Part shown: piece by piece, positions 48,620-56,288 of the stretch | Layout of the letters: each line of letters starts with the position of its first letter | Numbering within the stretch: position 1 is the first letter of the stretch | Assembly: GCA_947372165.1 (NCBI GenBank) | Contig: CANBSP010000006.1 | Coordinates: 1 to 64,000 of the forward strand | Reading direction: 5' to 3' | Source of the DNA: Actinomycetota bacterium | Lineage (GTDB): Bacteria; Actinomycetota; Actinomycetes; Nanopelagicales; Nanopelagicaceae | Length of the DNA: 64,000 bases | Notes under the pieces: model-generated | Databases searched by the model: none | What the model saw: the letters and a program-made list of their open reading frames with translations, nothing else | Told to the model about the DNA's origin: nothing | Position numbers and translations under genes: made by a program

Positions 48620-49477
48620 TTTAACGAGGTCCAAACCAAGGGCAAATAATGCGCCCCAAATAATAAAGAAGCCAATCCAACTTCCAAGTGACATCTTTTC
48701 GTGGCGAAGAGATACGCCAATGATGAATTGAAGAGTTGGAGTGATGTATTGAAGAAGGCCAATAATCGTGAAGGGCAGGCGATTTCCTGATCCATTAAAG
48801 AGTAAGAGCGGGATGGCTGTGACAACGCCTGCGCTCATCAAGAGGATTGTTAATCCAGCGCTATGGCCGAAGTGGGAGGTACCTTGCTTGGTTAAGAAGA
48901 GCAGGTAGCCAGCATAAAAAGGGAGCGAGAGTAAGGTTTCGATCGTGAGACCTTGAAGTGCGGGGATTCCAAGCTGCTTCTTGATAACGCCATAACTACC
49001 CCACGAGAGAGCCAGTGTCAGTGCAATCCAAGGTGGTCGACCATAATCGATCGTCAGGACAATGACTCCAACTGCGGCAATCCCAACCGAGACCCACTGC
49101 AACCAGCGCATTCGCTCCTTAAGCAGGAGGACTCCAAAGGCGATGATGATCAGTGGGTTGATGTAATAACCGAGTGCGCATTCGACAACATGACCGTGAT
49201 TAACTCCCCAGATATAAACAATCCAGTTGATAGAGATCAAGATCGATGTAGCGACTAACTTCAAGGTGACCGTCCATCGCTTCATGAGATGGAACGTCGA
49301 CCTTAACTGCTGCGATGCTGTGAGTGCAATGAGGCAGAAGAGCAGCGTCCAGGCCGATCGATGGGCAACGATCTCAATCGAACCTGATGGTTCAAGGAGT
49401 GGCCAATAGAGTGGGAAGAGCCCCCAGATTGTGTAGGCGCTAATACCAAAGATGAGACCGAGTTTGTAACTCTTCAT
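48578..49477 (-). CDS. rarD: RarD-like EamA/DMT transporter
   Basis: I chose ATG at 49477 (299 residues) over a TTG one codon upstream. The protein has ten hydrophobic helices and RarD-type features: GISAYTIWGLFPLYWP at the N-terminus, HRSAWTLLFCL near 40-50 and VNHGHVVECALGYYINPL near 93-110. RarD proteins are DMT-superfamily permeases; the substrate is unknown. It starts 9 nt after the yajQ stop and is the second gene of that transcript. Confidence 0.85.
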   Translation of the reverse strand: MKSYKLGLIFGISAYTIWGLFPLYWPLLEPSGSIEIVAHRSAWTLLFCLIALTASQQLRSTFHLMKRWTVTLKLVATSILISINWIVYIWGVNHGHVVECALGYYINPLIIIAFGVLLLKERMRWLQWVSVGIAAVGVIVLTIDYGRPPWIALTLALSWGSYGVIKKQLGIPALQGLTIETLLSLPFYAGYLLFLTKQGTSHFGHSAGLTILLMSAGVVTAIPLLLFNGSGNRLPFTIIGLLQYITPTLQFIIGVSLRHEKMSLGSWIGFFIIWGALFALGLDLVKSSASSDDRIAQIK

Positions 49478-49486
49478 CAATGCTGG

Positions 49487-49978
49487 TTAGCGATAATTCG
49501 TAAATTGAACTGCGAACTCCCATGGGTGATCTTTCACCATCGCGATGGCAACCTGAAGATCATCACGGCTCTTACTCGTCACGCGGAGTTCGTCACCTTG
49601 GATCTGCGTCTTGAGTGACTTTGGACCTTCATCACGGAGCAACTTTGCAATTTTCTTCGCGTTCTCGGTGGAGATTCCTTCTTTGAGTGTGCAGGCAATC
49701 TTGTAGATCTTGCCACTCAGTTGTGGAGTGCCGGCATCGAGGTGCTTGAGTGAAACTCCACGCTTTACCAATTTATCTTTCAGGACTTCAAGAGCGGCCT
49801 TCGCCTTCTCTTCAGTATCGGCTTCGATATTGATTTTGCCAGTGCTCTTCTCAAGCTTGGTGCCAGTATTTTTGAAGTCGAAGCGAGTATCGATCTCGCG
49901 TTCTGCCTGATTGAAGGCGTTATCGACCTCCATCTCATCGATCTTGGAGACGATATCAAAGCTGGAATCTGAGGCCAT
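49487..49978 (-). CDS. yajQ: YajQ family nucleotide-binding protein
   Basis: The 163-residue protein starts [20 protein letters not shown] and ends [13 protein letters not shown], both typical of YajQ, with two ferredoxin-like repeats. Some family members bind cyclic di-GMP or nucleotides and some act as transcriptional co-regulators; the role here is unknown. It has a leaderless promoter with TAAAGT. Confidence 0.92.
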   Translation of the reverse strand: MASDSSFDIVSKIDEMEVDNAFNQAEREIDTRFDFKNTGTKLEKSTGKINIEADTEEKAKAALEVLKDKLVKRGVSLKHLDAGTPQLSGKIYKIACTLKEGISTENAKKIAKLLRDEGPKSLKTQIQGDELRVTSKSRDDLQVAIAMVKDHPWEFAVQFTNYR

Positions 49979-49984
49979 GTCGCT

Positions 49985-49990
49985 ACTTTA
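49985..49990 (-). promoter_or_regulatory. -10 element TAAAGT, leaderless promoter of yajQ
   Basis: Minus-strand TAAAGT ends exactly 6 nt before the ATG at 49978. Confidence 0.6.
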
Positions 49991-50020
49991 TCTCGCTCTT
50001 AATCTCACTCGGTGCCAGGC

Positions 50021-50983
50021 TCAGAGTTGCTTCAAGAGCTCTTGAACTCGTTCTGCCGATGGATAGGAAGATTGAGTGCCAAGTCGAGTAACGCTATCTG
50101 TGGCGCAGAGGCAGCCAAGGCGGATCGCCGCTTCATCGGAGAGCCCCAGGGCGAGGCCAACGGCGAAGGAGCCAACCAAAGCATCGCCAGCCCCAGTCGT
50201 ATCCAGAGCCTTTACCTTTGGCGCCGAAACGCGAACAACTCGGCCATCTAAGGTCGTAAAGGCAGCCCCAGCCTCACCAAGGGTGACGGCAAAACGGGTA
50301 GAGAGACGGCTAGCGAGTTCAAGGATGATCTCATCGCTCGTTGGAGCCAGCCCTTCTGGGTGCATTGCGGCAAATTCGCTCTCATTAGGCATCACCCAAT
50401 CGCTGACTGCAAGAAGATCTGCAGTGATCGGGGAGTAAGGAGCGGGGTTGAGGATAGTTGGGATGCCCTTTGCCCTGGCGGCTCGAAAAGCGGCAGCGGT
50501 GACGTTCTGAGGGATCTCCAACTGGCCAACAACGACCGAGATATTGCCCAAACCCTCAATGGCAGATTGAGACTGCTCCTCTGTCATCAGATTATTTGCA
50601 CCCGGCACGATCAAGATGCGATTCGTTCCATCCGGTTCTACCCAGATCGGTGCGACGCCACTTGCGCCAGGAGCTCGGCGAACAAAATCTGTATTAATCC
50701 CTTGAGATTCGAAATTCTTGAGAGTACTGTCGCCAAAGAGATCATCGCCCAAGGTATTTACCATGGCAACTTTTATGCCAAACCTTCTTGCCATGCTCGC
50801 TTGGTTCGCACCTTTGCCACCGAAGCCAATGACAAAACTATCTGCTAGCAGTGTCTGCCCGCGATCTGGAATTTTTTTGGCATAGGTCACCATGTCAGTC
50901 ATCGTGCTACCGACTACGACAATCTGCGGTTCTTTACCCTGGCTTTCCTGGCTTTCCTGGCTTTCCTGGCTTTCCTGGCTCAT
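50021..50983 (-). CDS. rbsK: Ribokinase-like PfkB sugar kinase with repeated N-terminus
   Basis: The 320-residue PfkB-family kinase has VVVGSTMTDMV, the substrate glycines GGKGAN (55-60) and the catalytic DTTGAGDALVGSF near residue 260. Ribokinase is the best family match. It would phosphorylate ribose released by the nucleoside hydrolase and glycosylases encoded divergently. The N-terminus carries five Ser-Gln-containing repeats (ESQ) before the kinase fold begins at residue about 20, encoded by a 9-bp tandem array. No clear RBS precedes the ATG. The gene diverges from the Bmp transporter gene across 213 bp. Confidence 0.85.
   Translation of the reverse strand: MSQESQESQESQESQGKEPQIVVVGSTMTDMVTYAKKIPDRGQTLLADSFVIGFGGKGANQASMARRFGIKVAMVNTLGDDLFGDSTLKNFESQGINTDFVRRAPGASGVAPIWVEPDGTNRILIVPGANNLMTEEQSQSAIEGLGNISVVVGQLEIPQNVTAAAFRAARAKGIPTILNPAPYSPITADLLAVSDWVMPNESEFAAMHPEGLAPTSDEIILELASRLSTRFAVTLGEAGAAFTTLDGRVVRVSAPKVKALDTTGAGDALVGSFAVGLALGLSDEAAIRLGCLCATDSVTRLGTQSSYPSAERVQELLKQL
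50939..50980 (-). repeat. 9-bp tandem repeat in the 5' end of the ribokinase gene
   Basis: The plus strand shows CTGGCTTTC four times and then a partial copy (CTGGCT), starting at 50939. On the coding strand each unit adds Gln-Glu-Ser. The copies are identical, so copy number could change without shifting the frame. Confidence 0.95.
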
Positions 50984-51020
50984 CTGGCCCCAATTCCCTT
51001 AACACATCACTTAACTCACT

Positions 51021-51034
51021 TAACAATATTGTTA
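51021..51034. promoter_or_regulatory. Perfect 14-bp palindrome TAACAATATTGTTA (operator candidate)
   Basis: The sequence is identical to its reverse complement over 14 bp. It lies in the divergent spacer between ribokinase and the Bmp transporter gene, 22 bp upstream of the -35 box of the latter. On the minus strand its TTGTTA half could overlap the ribokinase -35. It resembles a dimeric repressor site; the regulator is not in the window neighbourhood. Confidence 0.55.
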
Positions 51035-51055
51035 CTAATTACCTAGAGGAATGAC

Positions 51056-51084
51056 TAGACATGAATCTACTCCTGGCTTAGGCT
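51056..51084 (+). promoter_or_regulatory. Promoter of the nucleoside-transporter operon (TAGACA, 17 bp, TAGGCT)
   Basis: TAGACA (51056-51061, 5 of 6 to TTGACA) and TAGGCT (51079-51084) are separated by 17 bp. Transcription would start near 51091, leaving a leader of about 105 nt that ends in AAGGAG (51182-51187), 9 nt before the ATG. The leader contains the dyad TCCAT-GCAT-ATGGA (51143-51156). It is one of few long leaders in the window. Confidence 0.55.
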
Positions 51085-51196
51085 CGGTGCAATCGATCTG
51101 CCTAAACCCACCCTGGTAGAAGTGGACGGTATTCACGAACTTTCCATGCATATGGAGACATTGAGTGATCCCTCTTAACATAAGGAGAAAGACCTA

Positions 51197-52264
51197 ATGC
51201 AGAAGAAGACTCTAGGAAGAGCGTTAGCTGGCGCAGTTGCTGCAGGCCTCGCACTTTCTGTTGTATCACTAACTGGAACAGCTGCTTCAGCTGCACCAAA
51301 GAAGATGATTGGTATCGCCTTCGATCTTGGTGGAAAAGAGCAACCTGGTTTTAACCAGCTCGCATACATTGGTTACAAGACGTTCGCGAAGACCAACCCA
51401 GGCTGGACCGAAAAGGATCTCCAGGGTAATGGCGGAGATACAGATGCTTCACGCGCACAGCGCCTCAAGCTTCTCATCAGCGCTGGTTGCAACCCAATCG
51501 TTGTTGTTGGCTACTCATATGAGAACGCTCTCAAGACAGTTGCAGCAGCAAATCCAAAGATCAAATTCTCAATCGTCGATGACAATATCGATGGCGCAGC
51601 AAACGTTGAGGGTCTCCTCTTCCACGCTGAAGAAGGTTCATACCTCGTCGGCATGGCAGCAGCACTCACAACAAAGACAAATAGCGTCGGCTTCATTGGT
51701 GGCGTAAATATTCCTTTGATCCAGGCTTTCGAAGCAGGATTCAAGGCTGGCGTTTACAAGGTCAATCCAAAGATCAAGTACCAGTCAACCTACGCATCTA
51801 ACCCACCTGATTTCAGCGGATTCAATGCTCCTGATAAGGGACATGAAGCAGCTCTTGGTATGTACCAGAACGGTGCAGACGTTGTTTACTCAGCAGCTGG
51901 TTCAACCGGTCAGGGTGCACACAAGGCAGCCTTTGAACTCGGTAAGGGTCACTGGTCAATCGGTGTAGATGCTGATGAAGCTCTTTATGCGTCAAACGCT
52001 AAGTACAAGTCTGCAATCTTGACTTCTGCACTGAAGAACGTTGACGTCGGTGTCGCTTCATTCTTGAGCGATGTCGTTGGCAACACCTTCAAGCCTGGTG
52101 CTCACTTCTTTGATGCATCTAATGGTGGAGTTGGTTTCACAACTACAGGAAACTACCTCTCAAAGGCAACTGTTGCGAAGTTGAATGCTATTAAGTACTC
52201 ACTCGCTTCAGGTGCAATCGTTGTACCAACAGATCCAACAAAGGTAACCCTTCCACAGGGTTAA
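51197..52264 (+). CDS. Bmp/PnrA-family nucleoside-binding protein (ABC transporter)
   Basis: The 355-residue protein has a Sec signal peptide (cleavage near ASA, residue about 32) and a Bmp (PF02608-type) fold: GIAFDLGGKEQPGFNQLAY, NPIVVVGYSYENAL, EGSYLVGMAAAL and VVYSAAGSTGQGAHKAA. Characterised family members bind purine or other nucleosides and feed NupABC-type transporters, which matches the downstream ATPase and permeases. It has no lipobox cysteine, unlike most Gram-positive binding proteins, so how it stays at the cell surface is unclear. A hairpin follows the gene. Confidence 0.88.
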   Translation: MQKKTLGRALAGAVAAGLALSVVSLTGTAASAAPKKMIGIAFDLGGKEQPGFNQLAYIGYKTFAKTNPGWTEKDLQGNGGDTDASRAQRLKLLISAGCNPIVVVGYSYENALKTVAAANPKIKFSIVDDNIDGAANVEGLLFHAEEGSYLVGMAAALTTKTNSVGFIGGVNIPLIQAFEAGFKAGVYKVNPKIKYQSTYASNPPDFSGFNAPDKGHEAALGMYQNGADVVYSAAGSTGQGAHKAAFELGKGHWSIGVDADEALYASNAKYKSAILTSALKNVDVGVASFLSDVVGNTFKPGAHFFDASNGGVGFTTTGNYLSKATVAKLNAIKYSLASGAIVVPTDPTKVTLPQG

Positions 52265-52316
52265 TTCGTTGATCTCGTTATAAGTAGAAATAAGTAAGAA
52301 GTAATAGAAGTAAAAG

Positions 52317-52348
52317 GTGGTGGTCTTTGGGAAACCAGAGGCCACCAC
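52317..52348 (+). terminator. Hairpin with 14-bp stem and GAAA tetraloop between binding protein and ATPase genes
   Basis: Positions 52317-52330 pair with 52335-52348 over 14 bp, with two G-U pairs, closing a GAAA loop of the GNRA type. A T-rich stretch (CGTTTTAACTTTATCT, 52353-52368) follows. This looks like a partial terminator or 3'-end stabiliser that would leave the binding protein mRNA more abundant than the rest of the operon. Confidence 0.8.
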
Positions 52349-52382
52349 ACTTCGTTTTAACTTTATCTAATTTTATTTAACG

Positions 52383-52414
52383 TAAAATATGCTTACTTTC
52401 AACGATGAAAGGGT
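52383..52414 (+). promoter_or_regulatory. -10 candidate TAAAAT and RBS before the ABC ATPase gene
   Basis: TAAAAT (52383-52388) may allow a second promoter after the hairpin. AAAGGG (52408-52413) lies 7 nt before the TTG start and is the best ribosome binding site. Confidence 0.4.
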
Positions 52415-52420
52415 CTTACC

Positions 52421-53935
52421 TTGTCACTCGCAATTGAATTAAAGGGTATTGAGAAGAATTACCCAGGTGTGGTCGCCAATCACGATGTAGATATCACCAT
52501 CGAAAAGGGCAATATCCACGCAATCATCGGTGAAAATGGTGCGGGCAAATCCACATTGATGAAGATCCTCTACGGCATGGTGAAGCCAGATGCTGGCACC
52601 ATCTCTATCTTCGAATCACCCGTCACAATCAAATCTCCTCAAGATGCCATTGGCCTTGGGATCGGAATGGTTCACCAACACTTTATGTTGGCAGATAACG
52701 CCACAGTCCTAGAGAACATCGTCCTAGGAAGTGAACCAATGAAGGCAAAGGTCGTTGTGGACTATGCCAAAGCCCGTGAGAATCTCCAGAATATTATTAA
52801 GACCTACGGCCTCGACATTAACCCTGATGACTTAGTGGCTGATCTTGGTGTTGGCATGCGGCAACGCGTTGAGATCGCAAAGGTTCTCTTTCGCGGTGCA
52901 AAGATTTTGATTCTCGATGAACCAACTGCAGTTCTGGTCCCGCAAGAAGTGGATGAACTCTTTAAAAACCTCAAGGTCTTGACTGCCAATGGCCTGACCA
53001 TCATCTTCATCTCCCACAAACTCGATGAGGTCATGGCTATTGCAAATAGCATTTCGGTAATGCGTCGCGGTACTACTGTGGCAGAGCTTGTTCCAAGTAA
53101 GACGAATAAGAAAGAACTTGCTGAATATATGATTGGTGGCGAGCTCCCATCGCCACGGCCTGCAACAACGAAGCCTCGTGACGAGAAAGTTCTTGTTGTT
53201 GAAAATGCCAGCATTAATGATCGAACTGGCCGCGAAGTCCTCCACAGCGTTAACCTGGAGATTCATGCTGGCGAGATCTTGGGGCTAGCTGGTGTTGAAG
53301 GAAATGGTCAGGACGAGCTCATTGAGATGATCATGGGATTGGTGAAGCCAGATTCAGGATCAGTGACGACCGTCGGACTTGATACTCGAGAGAGTTCCCT
53401 TCGAGAGATTCGAGATCATGGCGTGGGTTATATCCCTCAAGATCGTCAACGTGATGGTCTGCTGATGGCAGCGCCATTATGGGAGAACCGGATCTTGGGC
53501 CACCAAGAGACGAAGCCGATGTCTAATGGCCTCTGGATTGATAAGGGTGCAGCGAAGAAGGATTCACAACGCATCATTGAAGAGTTCGATGTTCGTACGC
53601 CAAGTAATAGCGTCTCAGCTAACGCCCTCTCTGGTGGAAATCAACAGAAATTTATCGTGGGACGTGAGATGGCAGGGGATCCAAAGATGTTGATCGCCGC
53701 TCAGCCAACACGTGGCGTCGATGTAGGTGCTCAGGCAATTATTTGGGATCACCTCATTGAGGCAAGACTTAATGGAACCGGAGTTCTCTTGGTTTCTGCT
53801 GATCTTGATGAACTCTTCAAGCTCTCCGATCGAATCGCAGTCATCTTCCGCGGCACGATCGTTGATTACTTAGATCCACGAACTACCACGCCTGAAAAGC
53901 TGGGCTTGGCAATGACAGGAGAGAAGATCGCATGA
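52421..53935 (+). CDS. Nucleoside ABC transporter ATPase (two fused domains)
   Basis: The 504-residue protein starts at TTG and has two ABC domains. Domain 1 has Walker A GENGAGKST (37-45), Walker B ILILDEPTAVL and the atypical signature VGMRQRVEIAK. Domain 2 has a P-loop lacking the usual Lys (GVEGNGQDE), signature LSGGNQQKFIVGREM and PTRGVDVGA. Fused ATPases with a weak second P-loop are the rule in the RbsA/NupA class of sugar and nucleoside importers. It overlaps the first permease gene by 4 nt. Confidence 0.9.
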   Translation: MSLAIELKGIEKNYPGVVANHDVDITIEKGNIHAIIGENGAGKSTLMKILYGMVKPDAGTISIFESPVTIKSPQDAIGLGIGMVHQHFMLADNATVLENIVLGSEPMKAKVVVDYAKARENLQNIIKTYGLDINPDDLVADLGVGMRQRVEIAKVLFRGAKILILDEPTAVLVPQEVDELFKNLKVLTANGLTIIFISHKLDEVMAIANSISVMRRGTTVAELVPSKTNKKELAEYMIGGELPSPRPATTKPRDEKVLVVENASINDRTGREVLHSVNLEIHAGEILGLAGVEGNGQDELIEMIMGLVKPDSGSVTTVGLDTRESSLREIRDHGVGYIPQDRQRDGLLMAAPLWENRILGHQETKPMSNGLWIDKGAAKKDSQRIIEEFDVRTPSNSVSANALSGGNQQKFIVGREMAGDPKMLIAAQPTRGVDVGAQAIIWDHLIEARLNGTGVLLVSADLDELFKLSDRIAVIFRGTIVDYLDPRTTTPEKLGLAMTGEKIA

Positions 53936-55035
53936 AGAAGCTCAATAAACTCTTCTGGGCACTCGCTGCACCAGTAGCTGCAATTATCTTTACTCTGATC
54001 TTTGTCTCCATCATCTTGCTCTTCAAAGGAGCCAACCCGCTCTCCACTTTCCAGTTGATCGCAAGTTATGGAAGTCAAACAGACAATATTGTCGCCGAAC
54101 TCAATCAGACTGTTGCCTATTACCTAGCAGGTGTTGCAGCGGCAATTGGTTTCCGAATGCTCCTTTTCAACATTGGTATCGATGGTCAATATCGGTTAGC
54201 GATCTTTTTCGCAGCGGTAGTTGGCGGAGCAACTAATCTTCCGCCCTTCCTCGAAGTCCCGCTCATTGTTATCACTGGTATGGTCGTTGGCGCGCTATGG
54301 GCATCGATCGCTGGTTACCTCAAAGTGAAGCGCAATATCTCCGAAGTTATCTCGAACATCATGCTCAATACCATCGCCTCCGGCTTGATCATCTACCTCC
54401 TCCAACCAAGTCGACTCGGTTTAAAGGGGAAGAGTTCAGATAACTTGGCAACGCCAATGATTCCAAAATCCGGGTGGATGCCGACCTTCCATATCTTCGG
54501 TGGCCAGCTCTATAGCTTTGGTCTCGTTGCTATTGCGGTAGGCGTTCTCTACTGGATCGTTCTCAATAAGAGCGTCTTCGGTTTTAACCTACGTGCGACC
54601 GGAATGTCATTTAGAGCAGCCCGCGCCAGTGGTGTGAATGCACCGCGGATGGTCTTCATCACGATGGCGATCTCTGGTGGAATCGCTGGACTTACTGGCA
54701 TGGGTGAGCTCTTAAGTAATACTCACACCTACAGCCTCGCATTTCCAACCGGTTATGCGCTCACTGGCTTGGCGCTTGCTCTTTTAGGGCGAAGTAATCC
54801 CATCGGTATCGCAATCGCTGCTTTCTTCTGGTCATTCCTCGAGCAGGCTGCGCCTGCCTTAGATCTTAACGGCGTGCCTAAAGAGATCGTCATGATGATG
54901 CAAGGAACTATCATCTTGGCAACAGTGACTGCTTATGAAATTGTTAAGCGAATTACACGTCGTCAACAGCAACGCCTGGTTGGAGCCTCCGAAGCCCCAC
55001 GGGTCGAAGCTGCTGAGAAGGGAGATAAGAAATGA
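53932..55035 (+). CDS. Nucleoside ABC transporter permease 1 (NupB/YufP-like)
   Basis: The 367-residue protein has about nine to ten helices and the BPD_transp_2 pattern: FRMLLFNIGIDGQYRLAIFF, VKRNISEVISNIMLNTIASG and a late ALTGLALALLGRSNPIGIAI. It pairs with the next permease to form the channel. Its start overlaps the ATPase stop (ATGA) and its stop overlaps the second permease (ATGA). The last 30 residues are a charged cytoplasmic tail. Confidence 0.88.
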   Translation: MKKLNKLFWALAAPVAAIIFTLIFVSIILLFKGANPLSTFQLIASYGSQTDNIVAELNQTVAYYLAGVAAAIGFRMLLFNIGIDGQYRLAIFFAAVVGGATNLPPFLEVPLIVITGMVVGALWASIAGYLKVKRNISEVISNIMLNTIASGLIIYLLQPSRLGLKGKSSDNLATPMIPKSGWMPTFHIFGGQLYSFGLVAIAVGVLYWIVLNKSVFGFNLRATGMSFRAARASGVNAPRMVFITMAISGGIAGLTGMGELLSNTHTYSLAFPTGYALTGLALALLGRSNPIGIAIAAFFWSFLEQAAPALDLNGVPKEIVMMMQGTIILATVTAYEIVKRITRRQQQRLVGASEAPRVEAAEKGDKK

Positions 55036-56285
55036 GTAACTCCCAAGCAGGCACAAAATCGATCGGTAATCGCCTTTGGAAGATCATCACATCGCCATCG
55101 CGGATGATGCTGACAGTTGGTGCCGTCGTCATCTTGGTCTCAGTTATACGCCAATTCACTGGTATTGATGACATAACATCCCCAGGTGCTACCGGTGCAA
55201 CTATTCGATTTACGATTCCAATCTTGATGGCAGGACTTGGTGGCCTCTGGGCCGAACGTTCTGGTGTTATCAATATTGGACTTGAAGGAATGATGATTCT
55301 CGGCACCTGGTTTGGTGCCTGGTTCGGTTTCCTTTATGGGCCATGGGTTGGAATTCTTGCTGGTGCCATTGGTGGTGCAATTGCCGGCCTACTCCACGCA
55401 GTCCTCACAGTCCGCGTAGGTATCGATCAAGCGGTCTCTGGTCTTGCCATTAACCTGCTCGGGGCCGGAACAGCGCGCTTCCTCTCAGGCGTCTTCTTTA
55501 TCGGCAAAGGCGGAGATGTAAATATCTCACCTCAAGTGAACTCGACTGGTTCATTTACCGTCCCAGGTTTGAGCCCATTCCTCACAACGATCGCTCACAA
55601 ACATATTCTGGTTATCTCAGATATCGCCGGTGTCTTTGCGGGATTTGTCACCAAGATCAACTGGGCCTCACTTGTCATGTTCTTGGCCTTGCCGCTAACA
55701 GCGTGGATTCTTTGGAAGACTCGATTCGGTCTTCGGATGCGCTTCTGTGGTGAGAACCCGGTCGCGGCTGAATCGTTAGGTGTTAACGTTTATCGCACCC
55801 GCTTCATCGCCTTGGCAGTCTCTGGCGGTTTAGCTGGTCTCGGCGGCGCATATATCTCGATCGTCTCTACCGGAAATTACCTCGAAGGCCAGACCGCCGG
55901 TCGCGGTTATATTGGTCTTGCTGCAGTGATCTTCGGCAACTGGACCCCTGCCGGTGTTCTTGGTGGATCCGTTCTCTTTGGACTTACCGATGCGCTCCGC
56001 GTGCGCCAATCAACATCAGTGCACGCCCTCCTTCTTATCGTGATCTCACTTGCCGCTGCATATGGCTTAACCAAGCTTCGTAAGAAGGATTGGAAGGGCT
56101 TCATCATCAATATGGCTATTGCAGGTCTCGTACTTGCCTATTACATGGTGAATAAAGTTGTTCCAGATGAGTTTGTGACCTTCTTCCCTAATCTGACGAC
56201 GATTCTGGTACTCGCATTTCTATCGCAACGATTGCGGCCACCTGCCATGGCAGGTGCTCCGTACCGAAAAGGAGAGGAAGGATAA
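55032..56285 (+). CDS. Nucleoside ABC transporter permease 2 (NupC/YufQ-like)
   Basis: The 417-residue permease of the BPD_transp_2 family has GLWAERSGVINIGLEGMMI near 72-90 and GLAAVIFGNWTPAGVLGGSV near 295-315, typical of the second permease of purine-nucleoside importers. It is longer than usual, with two extra C-terminal hydrophobic segments. The next gene begins 3 nt downstream. Confidence 0.88.
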   Translation: MSNSQAGTKSIGNRLWKIITSPSRMMLTVGAVVILVSVIRQFTGIDDITSPGATGATIRFTIPILMAGLGGLWAERSGVINIGLEGMMILGTWFGAWFGFLYGPWVGILAGAIGGAIAGLLHAVLTVRVGIDQAVSGLAINLLGAGTARFLSGVFFIGKGGDVNISPQVNSTGSFTVPGLSPFLTTIAHKHILVISDIAGVFAGFVTKINWASLVMFLALPLTAWILWKTRFGLRMRFCGENPVAAESLGVNVYRTRFIALAVSGGLAGLGGAYISIVSTGNYLEGQTAGRGYIGLAAVIFGNWTPAGVLGGSVLFGLTDALRVRQSTSVHALLLIVISLAAAYGLTKLRKKDWKGFIINMAIAGLVLAYYMVNKVVPDEFVTFFPNLTTILVLAFLSQRLRPPAMAGAPYRKGEEG

Positions 56286-56288
56286 CCA

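Noticed and set aside
51051-51119. A 22-codon ORF with GAGGA directly before its ATG, in the leader region of the binding protein gene
   Set aside because: The GAGGA touches the ATG, leaving no spacing; the ORF contains the predicted promoter; and its codons show no bias. A leader peptide remains possible but unsupported.
51085-51196. A purine or PreQ1 riboswitch in the transporter leader
   Set aside because: I found none of the conserved core segments of these classes by eye.
53260-53330. The second ATPase domain as degenerate or decaying, because its P-loop lacks Lys
   Set aside because: A non-canonical second P-loop is normal in RbsA/NupA-type fused ATPases, and the gene is intact.
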